Source: Ophiostoma sp. CBS 140.51 (taxonomy: Eukaryota; Ascomycota; Sordariomycetes; Ophiostomatales; Ophiostomataceae). Taken from it: a DNA stretch of 64,000 bases. The position numbers were made by a program, and so were the translations under genes. The stretch is taken from the NCBI GenBank assembly GCA_029298735.1, contig JANSLP010000173.1, forward strand, positions 1 to 64,000. The letters are read 5' to 3'. Shown here in pieces: positions 21,927-30,686 of the stretch. Under the pieces are notes generated by a model. It was given only the letters and a program-made list of their open reading frames with translations, ran no database searches and was not told where the DNA came from. Positions within the stretch are counted from its first letter, which is position 1; every line of letters starts with the position of its first letter.

Positions 21927-23668
21927 ATGCTTAAAAAGACTCCCACGGGCACGTGGCTGCCCGCTTGGGTGCCCGAGTCCAGCGTCACACTCTCGGTCCT
22001 GCTCATCCTGTGCTCCATGGTGCAGAGTGCTGTATGTTTCTGTGTCTCTTTTTTTCTTGCTATGTGCATCATGGCTAACCTTACCTCACACCAGACAAAC
22101 GGATACGATGGCTCCATGCTCAACGGTCTCAACATCCTGCCGTCCTACTACGACTACTTTGAGCTCAACGCCGCCACCACGGGCCTCAACACGGCCTCCG
22201 TCTTCATCGGCGGCTTCTTCGGTCCCATCATCTCCGGTATCGCGACTGATCGTCTCGGCCGCCGTCCAGCCATCTTTTGGGGCTCTGTGATTACCCTGAT
22301 TGGCATCGTGCTGCAGACGGCCGCGCAAAATATTGCCATGTTTGTCGTCGCACGCATTGTCCTTGGTTTTGGCGCCGCCATTTCCGGCATTGCTGGCGGT
22401 GTCTATCTCAGTGAAACATTTGCGAGTCGCTACCGTGCCTGGGGTGTCGGTCTGCTCAATGACTTTTACTACGTTGGCGCCCTGATTGCGGCCGGCATCA
22501 CGCTCGGCACGGGCGAGTGGCAGTCGACCTGGGCCTGGCGCGCGCCGTCGCTGTTCCAGGGCATCTTTTCGATCCTGTGCATTGCCATTCTGCCCTTTAT
22601 TCCCGAGTCGCCCCGTTGGCTCGTGCATGAGGGCCATTTCGAGGCGGCCCGCGCTGCTGTCGCTCAAGCCAACTCCAACGGCGACATCCTGGATCCTGTG
22701 TCCGTCGCTGTGTACAAGGAGATTCTTGATACGCTCGAATGGGAGAAGAAAGATGGGCGCAGCATGAGCCCGCGCGAGATTGTGCGCACGCCCTCGGCCC
22801 GCAAGCGGTTGTTGATTGGCATGTCTGCGGGTCCCTTTTCGTGTGTCGCCGGCAACATCATCGCATCCTACTACCTCGGCCCGGAGCTGGACACGGCCGG
22901 CATCACCGACACGCTCCAACAGCTCAAGGCCAATGTCGTCTTAAATGTCTGGTGCCTCTTTTGCTGCCTGCTGGGCACCCACCTCGTCGCCAAATGGGGC
23001 CGCAAGCCGACGGCCCTGCTGACCCAATCGCTGCTGGTGATTTGCCTGTTTATTATCGGTGGTCTCTCGAAAATGTACGCCGACGATCCGGACGGCGCCT
23101 CGTCGAGTCTTGTGTATGGTGATGTCGCCGTCATGTTCTTGTTCCAGGGCTTCTACTCCATCGCCTGGACGCCGCTGCTCTTCCTATACCCGCCCGAGGT
23201 CATGAACTACTCGATCCGTGCCAACGGCCTGGCCTTTTCGAGTTTTATGCTAAACGCGTTTGCGTGAGTCCACATCTGCAGCTTTCCTTACTTTTGACGT
23301 CCTCGCTAACTCTCCAGCGTCCTCTTCGTCTTCATTATGCCCATCGGTCTCAACAACATTGGCTGGAAAATGTACCTCGTCAACGGATCCTGGGACATTG
23401 TCATTGCCGTTCTTATTGTGAGCTCCTCTCCATCCATCTGTTTTCCGTCCTCACCGCTGACAGACAGGCCGTCTACTGGGTCGAGACCAAGGGCAAGACC
23501 CTCGAAGAGATCGACGCCATCTTCGAGGGCGAGAAGCACTCGGATGTGCCCGATATCGAGGCCGTCCGCCGCGGCGAGAAGACGATCGACGTTGCTGCGA
23601 TTGAGATGCAGCTGACTGCCGAGCTGAGTGACTCGAAGCAGCCTCATGCCCAGGTCGAGGAGGATTAG
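21927..23668 (+). CDS. MFS sugar transporter (hexose/lactose-permease type), 4 exons
   Basis: Exons 21927-22031, 22095-23263, 23318-23417 and 23468-23668 give 524 residues, the usual length for fungal sugar/H+ symporters. Family marks are NGYDGSMLNGLNILPSYY after TM1, GIATDRLGRRPAIFWG between TM2 and TM3, LSETFASRYRAWGVG in TM5, PESPRWLVHEG before the central loop, WGRKPTALL, and ETKGKTLEEIDAIFEG after TM12. The usual PETKG is VETKG here. The hydrophobic profile fits 12 helices with a cytosolic tail. The start at 21927 puts TM1 about 15 residues in; the frame stays open upstream but has no better ATG. Intron 1 is 63 bp and has no stop in frame, so its retention would insert 21 residues next to TM1. 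The substrate cannot be told from sequence alone. Confidence 0.94.
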
Positions 23669-24232
23669 ATCCAGGATGGTATGAAGACAAGAATGGGCTG
23701 GAGGAGGGAATTGAGAGATGATCTGCTGTGACGAGCTTTAATTGATGTGGATGCCAGAGATAATGATATGAATAATGAGGCCGAAATAATAGCCCTTAAT
23801 GAAGAATTTACTTCCATGCATCGCGATGTCTTCCGAGAACAGAGTGAGTGGCATGTTTGTGAGAGGGGAAGAGGACCAACATCACCCGTTAATTAGCGCT
23901 GCTTCCCCCAGAAAAGGACCCTGTAAGTCTCTTCTACCACGGACCACTTTCCCCGCGTTGTAGGCCCACTGGAATTAGCGGGCGATTGGCGTGCACACCC
24001 CCTCACTAGACTCAGGCCCAGGGGCCGCCCAGGTCCGCCACTGGCTGCAAAAATTCTCGGATTGCTTGTGCCTTTCAAGTGTCTCCTCCCAACATCGACA
24101 ACTCAACATCACCGCTTCTTCTCGCGTTACAAAACGACAACCCAAGTACACGCACACCCTCTGCGCGACTTTCTCTCCTCAATTGAGCCGCACAACCCTA
24201 TTTCTCCAACAGCCTCCCTCACAACCGCCACA
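23669..24232. other. Intergenic spacer, transporter to Aim11-like gene
   Basis: A 564-bp spacer between two co-oriented genes. It contains the transporter 3' end and the promoter and CA-rich leader of the downstream gene. Nothing else was recognised. Confidence 0.7.
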
Positions 24233-25000
24233 ATGCCGATCATTGCATCGCTCTTTAGAAAACTTCTGCCGCCAGACTCGCAGCCGGCCGACGGCGCAAC
24301 TACGACGACAGCGACTCCTTCGGCTGCCACGGCGGCTGTCTCCTCCCCTCCTGCTACACATTTTCCGCCTGCGGAACAAAAACAGTCAATAAGTGCCGCC
24401 GTTGCCACCCTTCAAAGAAGCCAGGCACAACAACAGCAGCAGCAGCAGCAGCAACTACAACAAGGACCCCGCGACTCCTCCATCTTTTCGTCTCGCTCCC
24501 TCAAACAGCTCGGCCTCTTCCTTGCCGGAGCCTCCTTCTTGGCTTTGTCTACAACCCTGACCCGCCGCGCCGTCGTCCGCAGACAGCTCGCCGCCCAGCT
24601 CAAGTTCTACTCGCCCAGCTCAACGGGCCAAACATCCCTCAGTGGCGGTGCCTCCGCCGAAGCTGCCGCCGCCTCGGCCACCAAGGAAGAGGCCCCGCAC
24701 GGCTCGTTTATTGCATTGGAGGCGCTGAACCTGGCCACTTTGAATGTCGTCAGCTTCTTCATTATGCTGACGGGCGGCGTGGCGTGGTCGCTGGACATTA
24801 GCAACATGGACGACCTGCGGGCGCTGGCGCAGCGGTACACGCGGGGCCAAACGCTGGACGGGTCACCCGCAGGCGGTGGCATGACGGACGAGGAGGCGGA
24901 GCGTGAAGTCGAGGAGTGGGTGGCCAAGGTCCTGAAAAAGTCGGACGGCACGCTGATTGGGGGTAGCAAGAAGGCCAGCGGAGAGGATGCGAAGAAGTAG
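24233..25000 (+). CDS. Aim11-like mitochondrial membrane protein
   Basis: A single 255-residue exon starting at the first in-frame ATG (MPIIASLFRKLLPP). Two hydrophobic segments lie at about 90-108 (QLGLFLAGASFLALSTTL) and 160-187 (ALNLATLNVVSFFIMLTGG). Between them is RRAVVRRQ, then FYSPSS, and after the second comes AWSLDISNMDDLRALAQRYTRG. This arrangement matches fungal Aim11 (altered inheritance of mitochondria 11), a two-pass protein whose molecular role is unknown. The N-terminal 80 residues are low-complexity and include nine consecutive glutamines at 66-74. The Lys/Gly-rich tail is probably disordered. The recognition rests mainly on the second membrane segment and the DISNMDDLR block. 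Confidence 0.82.
   Translation: MPIIASLFRKLLPPDSQPADGATTTTATPSAATAAVSSPPATHFPPAEQKQSISAAVATLQRSQAQQQQQQQQQLQQGPRDSSIFSSRSLKQLGLFLAGASFLALSTTLTRRAVVRRQLAAQLKFYSPSSTGQTSLSGGASAEAAAASATKEEAPHGSFIALEALNLATLNVVSFFIMLTGGVAWSLDISNMDDLRALAQRYTRGQTLDGSPAGGGMTDEEAEREVEEWVAKVLKKSDGTLIGGSKKASGEDAKK
24428..24463 (+). repeat. CAG/CAA run encoding polyglutamine
   Basis: Codons 66-77 of the Aim11-like gene are CAA CAA, six CAG, CAA, then CTA CAA CAA, giving Q9-L-Q2. It is the only long trinucleotide run in this gene and a likely site of length variation. Confidence 0.9.
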
Positions 25001-25273
25001 GCGGGCAGAAGCGAGTCTGTATGTTTGTGGTGAAAGCGAAAAGACATGTCAAGAAGATATCGGGTGTGGACGATGATACAACGATATATACGGCGTACAT
25101 GTAGACGCATTATGGATTTCTGGGCGATCTAGGGTTACAGTTTAATGATGACATATTCACCTCTGCTCCAACGGATTCACAAAACATGTGAATATACATT
25201 CGTCTAGAAAGAACGCATGCTTTCTCTCGAGCAAAAAGAAGATCTCGAAACGTCAAAAAAAGAAAAAGAAGAG

Positions 25274-25282
25274 AAAAAAAAA
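25274..25282 (-). terminator. Pol III oligo-T terminator of the 5S gene
   Basis: Nine consecutive A residues on the plus strand (T on the transcribed strand) directly abut the 3' end of the 5S rRNA. Confidence 0.85.
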
Positions 25283-25401
25283 ACGTACAGCAGCGGGTAT
25301 TCGCTGGTCGTCACCGACCCAACTACTAATCCGCCGATTATTGGTTTAACTAGGGGAGAGCGGACGGGATCCCGTGTTCTCCAATATCTGTGGCCGTATG
25401 T
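25283..25401 (-). rRNA. 5S ribosomal RNA (dispersed single copy)
   Basis: Read on the minus strand, the sequence begins ACATACGGCCACAG at 25401 and ends GCTGTACGT at 25283, 119 nt, the standard 5S length. Hallmarks are the 5' block, the CCCGTCCGCTC segment, and the internal promoter core ATTAGTAGTTGGGT followed by GGTGACGACCAGCGAAT (25299-25330). The ends pair as helix I with one A-C mismatch. Nine T residues on the transcribed strand (25282-25274) directly follow, as expected for a Pol III terminator. 5S genes are scattered through the genome in many filamentous ascomycetes, so a lone copy between protein genes is normal. Some helix positions differ from the Neurospora-type sequence as I remember it, so a lightly diverged copy is possible. 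Confidence 0.88.
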
Positions 25402-25575
25402 GGAAGAACATGGTGATAGGTTACTTTTGTGTCACTGTTGACATCAATCGACACCGACTGGATGAAAAGTGTGTAGTAAATCTCATTCTATGGCCTTAAT
25501 TTTTTTCTATCCCACAAGATGGAGCTCGTGATTATGTCGTTGTATCGTTTCATATTTCACGTATAGTATTATTTC

Positions 25576-27234
25576 TCAAATTGACTCCTTGAGAAGCTGC
25601 GCCATCGCCGGGTTGCGCAGTCTGAGCTGGCATTGAAAGGGTGCCGGGTGTCTGTGAGGAGCGGTTAGTAAAGAGCACACAAATATACAATGAGTGTAGC
25701 AACATGTTGATACATACCCGCCTAGGCCAATGGTTACCGCCGGCTGGGGCTCAATCGGCTTCCCGTCCGGCCCAATAACCATCTCCACCTCGTACACAGA
25801 CAGCAGCGTCGCCAGAAACATGTACACTGTAGCCATGGCCAGGAAATTGCCAGGGCACTTGCGCCGGCCAAAGCCAAAGTTGCCGTTAGGGAACGACTCG
25901 CCGCGGCCGCCTTCGTCTGTGCTGATGTACCGGTCCGGGTCAAAGATGTGTGGATCCTGGTAGACACGCGGATCGGCTGCCATGGCCTTTGTGTTGGCCA
26001 GCACTAGACTGCCGGCGGGGATGCGCATGCCACGGTACTCGTCCTCCTTCAAGCTCTTGTGTGGAATCACCAGAGGGTTCAGCGGAAGGGAGCGCTGCAC
26101 TTCCTGGAGGAAGCGGTCGAGCCGAGGGAGGTTGGGTCGGTCTTCGAATGTCGGCAGTCGAGGAGTCGAGGATGGGTCGTCGGCACTGACACCGAGCACA
26201 GAGTCGATTTCCTCTAGGATACGTTTCTGTACTGCCGGATTCTTGGCGAGGAACATAAGGTTCGACAGCACAGTACTCCAAGTCGAGTTGCCGCCAGCAA
26301 TGAATACGGCACCTGTGGCGCCCTTGATATCACGCTCGGTCATTTCAATGGGCTTGCCGGAACGTATGCTTTCCTGCAGGCGCTCGTAGTGTGTGCGCAT
26401 AAAAGACGGCGGCGCCGTACCTGCCTCGATGTCCTTGAGTGACGCCGCCCACGGTACATCGTGGATCGTCTGGATAGCTTTCCGGCTGTTGCGTGCGTGA
26501 CGTAGAGCAGGCGATGGGTTGATCCAGTCAGGTAAAAATCGAGCGGGAGGGAACAGATCGATAAGCGATGTGCCGGCAATACCACCATTGGTGGTGGCTT
26601 CGTTGGCGGCGGCAGCCATCTCGCAGTACGGCGACGATACGTCTGTGATCTCCTGGCCGAAAGCGATGCGGAAGATGATGCTGGTCGTCATCAGCAGCGT
26701 AGCTTCTTCCCACTTGTCGGGCTGTTCCAGTAGGTCGACCACAGCCTTACGTGCCTCGTGGAGCTGAATAGGGCGAAAGACCTTGACGTTGGACGCCGTG
26801 AACGTCTTCTGGAACAGGCTGCGGTGCAGCTTGAACTGCTGGCCCCAACGCAAAAAGGTCAGCGTCAGACCCCAGCCCATGACCTCGAAGAGTGCAAAAC
26901 GCGGGCGGTCGCAGTAGTTGGCGCCACGACGATCTAGAATCTCGGTAGCAGCCGCAACGCTGTTGAGGCAAATCATGTGCTGGCCGAGCACCTTGACGTG
27001 GATGACATCCGAGTTGTACTCCTTGCCCCATCGCATGTAGTCTTCCTCCGGGTGGTCGGCACTAACATCACCAAGGTTGCCGACGAGGAACCGGCCTGGT
27101 GGGCCTGGTGGCAGAGGTAGTGCAGAGTGTTGTGACCGCCGCAGCAATGAAAATAGGAAGTAGAGAAGTAGAGAAGCAGCTGCCGTAACAAGCACTGTCG
27201 GGGATATAAGTGGAGGGAGGTTGTCAAAGGCCAT
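25576..27234 (-). CDS. Cytochrome P450 monooxygenase (OrdA/CYP64-like group), 2 exons
   Basis: Exons 27234-25718 and 25651-25576 give 530 residues, a full-length microsomal P450. The first in-frame ATG (MAFDNLPPLISPTVL) leads into a membrane anchor at about 9-33 and a proline-rich LPLPPGPPG hinge. Further on are the I-helix segment GAVFIAGGNSTWSTV near 315, the K-helix ExxR as EVQR near 377, the PERF-like FDPDRY near 433, and the heme-binding loop FGFGRRKCPGNFLA with the cysteine near 460. The usual acid of the AGxDT I-helix motif is Asn (AGGNST). The last intron is 66 bp without a stop, so the unspliced frame stays open. The family resembles enzymes annotated as O-methylsterigmatocystin oxidoreductase-like, but the substrate is unknown and no other secondary-metabolism backbone gene is nearby. 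Confidence 0.94.
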   Translation of the reverse strand: MAFDNLPPLISPTVLVTAAASLLLYFLFSLLRRSQHSALPLPPGPPGRFLVGNLGDVSADHPEEDYMRWGKEYNSDVIHVKVLGQHMICLNSVAAATEILDRRGANYCDRPRFALFEVMGWGLTLTFLRWGQQFKLHRSLFQKTFTASNVKVFRPIQLHEARKAVVDLLEQPDKWEEATLLMTTSIIFRIAFGQEITDVSSPYCEMAAAANEATTNGGIAGTSLIDLFPPARFLPDWINPSPALRHARNSRKAIQTIHDVPWAASLKDIEAGTAPPSFMRTHYERLQESIRSGKPIEMTERDIKGATGAVFIAGGNSTWSTVLSNLMFLAKNPAVQKRILEEIDSVLGVSADDPSSTPRLPTFEDRPNLPRLDRFLQEVQRSLPLNPLVIPHKSLKEDEYRGMRIPAGSLVLANTKAMAADPRVYQDPHIFDPDRYISTDEGGRGESFPNGNFGFGRRKCPGNFLAMATVYMFLATLLSVYEVEMVIGPDGKPIEPQPAVTIGLGGYVSTCCYTHCIFVCSLLTAPHRHPAPFQCQLRLRNPAMAQLLKESI

Positions 27235-30200
27235 GGCTGTGTGTGATGTAGGTTCAAAGCAATGCTGCTTCAGGGTGCAAAAGAGAAAATCTAAAATAAA
27301 AGGGGGGGAGGATCGATGTAAATAAATATGAAGAAACGAATGGAGTTGTAACCGGAACGATCGTCCCTTTGCAGTGAAGTATCTCCTGATTCCTAAGAAA
27401 ATGCCCGTCAAGTCTATGCTTTCAAAGACTTCCACGAACCATCACGAACCTTGGGACGCGGGGTGTATTGAGGATGAGTGTGTGAGTGGATGTGCGTGTG
27501 ATTGGGTGGCGATGATGGGGTGGAGGGGAAAACTGGAATAGAAATGTGATAATATGCACAAAGTCTGGTCGTGACGGGGCCATCCGCTTTGTTTGCTTCG
27601 CCGGGCACTGCCTGTCTGGGCACCAGCGGCATTGTTATCTCTGGCACGGGCAGTCGCTTCAGGATATGGTTGCAGCTGATTCGGCTGAAATAGCCCAAGA
27701 AAAGGACCCGGAATAAGAGCTGGAGAAACAAACACGCCGAGCTCCGGAAATGGCGATCAAAAAGACTCGGCCGTATCTTTTTAGTCTGCCGGGCCCCGGC
27801 TCCTCAAAAGACGATCCGCGATTGCTTGTATGTTGAACTTGGTGTAGGAGAGTTTGTGTGGGATGCACCAGTCACTAGTTCCGTGTTGGAAGACGATGTC
27901 AGAGCGAGAGCTCCTGTTCGCGGCTTGGTCATGCAGAGAGCTGTGGTGGAGGACGACGAGGCCTGGCGGCAGGCAAAATAGCGTATGCTTGTTTTGCGTG
28001 GTTCGTGGATTCAGTGGAGAGCTGTGAGCTGTGTGGGGGCCACCAATCGCGAGCGTTTCCGTGGAGGATGCTTGTAAGTCGGTGCTTTGGTATCTCGTTG
28101 GAATGAAGTAAAGGAGAAAGAGAGAGCGGTCCAAAAAGACTTGAGCTGAAGTTGTTTCTCATTTTTGCGAGGGCACCAGGAGATGTCCATCTTGAGCAGG
28201 AGCGTCTTCCGGCTGACATAATCGAATGCGGAAGTCGGCCGCTATCGTTCGATCTCAAAAGTACGGATGGAGTCGTTCATACTGAGTTCGTTGTTTATGA
28301 ACGTGTGACAAGACATTCAAAACGAACTCATAAGCTTCCCCACAGCCATTCGGCTGGCGAGCCTTACCGTGTCCTCCTCACTGCCAGTCTGACTGCCGCC
28401 GTACGACGTATCACGTATCACGTATTACATTGAATGCTGCTCACTAATATTGAATTTAAACGCACATGGGACGACCACAGTGAACCCGAAGCAACTCCCC
28501 ACTCCCATTCCCGGCTTTTAAGAGCACTAGCAGCGCTAGGAGAATCCTTAATGCTCCCAAGGCGCCAGCGGTTTTCTGGGCTCTCTGGGCGGCTTTGGCT
28601 GCTGCAGATTCCGGCTTCCAGTCTCCGAAGAGCGGGAGAGCCAAGCCTACACAGCCAGATCGACCCGCTTGAGACAGTCAACCGTCGAATCTGCTGCCGA
28701 ATACCGAATGCTCTCAGCCTCGTCGTAAATATTTTATTTGCTCGATTTTGTTCTTTTTCTGTACCGTGTAGAAGTGCCGGCCTGCCGTGTCGTCCATCGT
28801 GCCTTCCTCTCACACCCTTTGCCCACACCTTCCTTTGACTGCCGTTTCCTCCTTCCTCTTTCTCCCACAGCCGCCAATCGTGCCTACTTCTGCATGTGCA
28901 CCTTTACGTACACTTCCCCCATGTTGTCCAGCTCAATCCGGCCAGCCAATCCACTGCAACCCAAGTCAATATTACATCGTGTCGCATCTTCCATTTTCCC
29001 TTTTCGCTTCTGCCATCTTCCGTTCTGCCCTCTCTAACCCGTGCCTGTCGTTCTGCAAGTGTGCCGTCCGCGAGTCAGTTGGCCGAACGCCCTCACGCTA
29101 GTCAATTAGTTGTCTGTTGGCCCGCTAGGCCCTACAAGTCCATCCAACACGACGGCAGCCGCGGCCTCTGATCTCCTCGCAGCTCCGGTCTCCTCTTGGC
29201 TGTTGCTGACTCCGAGTCGAGGTATCTTGTGCCCATCTGTGCCCACCCCTGCCCATCCGCCATCTGCTGGCGTGCTCGTAACACGGCGGCGATTGCGAGC
29301 AAGAAACCCGGCTGGACGACACAGTTCTCCAACGGTCACATTCGTTTCTTTTTGCTCGGATTGGCGACCCTCGAAAAAGGACGCCTCGGCTGCAGTCTGT
29401 GGACTTTTATTTGGGTCAGTCAATTGTTCGTTTTGCCCGGCCGTTGGCGACTCTCGACCACCCGCCATCCATCCCACCCCTTTTGCAGTTCTCCCACGTT
29501 TCCCCACCCAGTGTGCCTCTTGCATATCTCGTCTGGCCCCCATCCAGTCGCACAGGCGTTTTCTTTGACAACATTCGCCCGACAGACCTGGTCTGCCCGT
29601 TTTCCCCTTCGTCTTTTGCACCCTCCTTCATTTTCATCCGCCCTGCTCTGTTCTGTCTTCGCTTGCCTGCCCCCCAGTCGACACAAGTGAGTGAGACAAA
29701 GACATTGAACGAAAGAAAACCCGCCTTTAAAGGCCGCCTGCACTGGCATTGAATATCTCTGCTCCCCGTTCTTTGTGCTCCAATCCGACGTTCTCCAATC
29801 CAATCCCACGTCCAACAGACCCTCCACTTCCCTCTACGCTCCTCCTCAGTACAGCCACCACCACTTCTCCCCCGGCCGGCAAGAAGACCTCGCTTATGTG
29901 TTACGTTTCCCGCGCTTCTAGCCCCTCTCCTAGCATATAACGCCTCCCCTAGCATCGTGACTAGAGGCGGATCACAACAGATAGGGCGACCCTCGTCCAG
30001 ACGCATCTGGTCTGGCCCTTTTTTTACGACTTGCCTTCTTACCAAGCCTTACCACCCTCCGCGATGCCTCTGCGGTCTGCGTCCCCTCGTGCTGCACAAT
30101 AACGCTTTCCGCCCTCCGTTGCAAACGAACGTCTTTTGCGCCGTTGCGAAGCTTCCAGAGGGCTCCACTTGTAAGGGTGGTAGGAATCTTAGTTGATCTT

Positions 30201-30686
30201 GAGCTTCCAGTGCTTTCCCCCTCGCTCTTTTCTTTGTGATCACTTTTTGGGCCCTTTTTTGGTCGTTTTTCCTCTTTTCTTTCGGCACTACTCCTGCTCG
30301 CTACTCCTTCTCTCCGTCTGACGACGTCAGAATTCTCCGTCTCGGCAGTCAAGTCAGAATCCACCTCTTGCGCGATTCTTTGCGCGCTTCACACGTCTCT
30401 CGTTGCACGTCAAACGTCGTGCATCGCTCTTCTGCACAATCTGCGCCTTCTCACACTGCTGCACATTGCCCATCACTCATCGCCCGCAGTGCGCAGCGCC
30501 CACCTTTTCCCTCCACAATTCTCGCTCGCGACACCAGTGAGACTGTACCGGCCCCGTCTTTATTCCCAGCTCACGCTTTACGAATACATACTTGGGCTGG
30601 GCCATTGAACGACGAGTCACCCAACACCATCGCTCCTGTTGCTCATCCACTCTTTTTGTTGCCAGCAGCCCCAATCGACCTCAGCC
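27235..30686. other. Divergent intergenic region between P450 and Zn2Cys6 factor
   Basis: A 3.45-kb spacer between two divergent genes. From about 28740 the plus strand is C/T-rich up to the transcription-factor start, which suggests a long 5' leader on that side. Overlapping frames on both strands at 28418-28838 and 29100-30050 are low-complexity and unsupported. A near-tandem GTATCAC repeat occurs at about 28408-28424. Confidence 0.6.

Noticed and set aside
28418..28838. Overlapping sense and antisense frames of about 135 codons each
   Set aside because: Both strands are open over the same stretch and neither has a domain or splice context. It is most likely leader or intergenic DNA.
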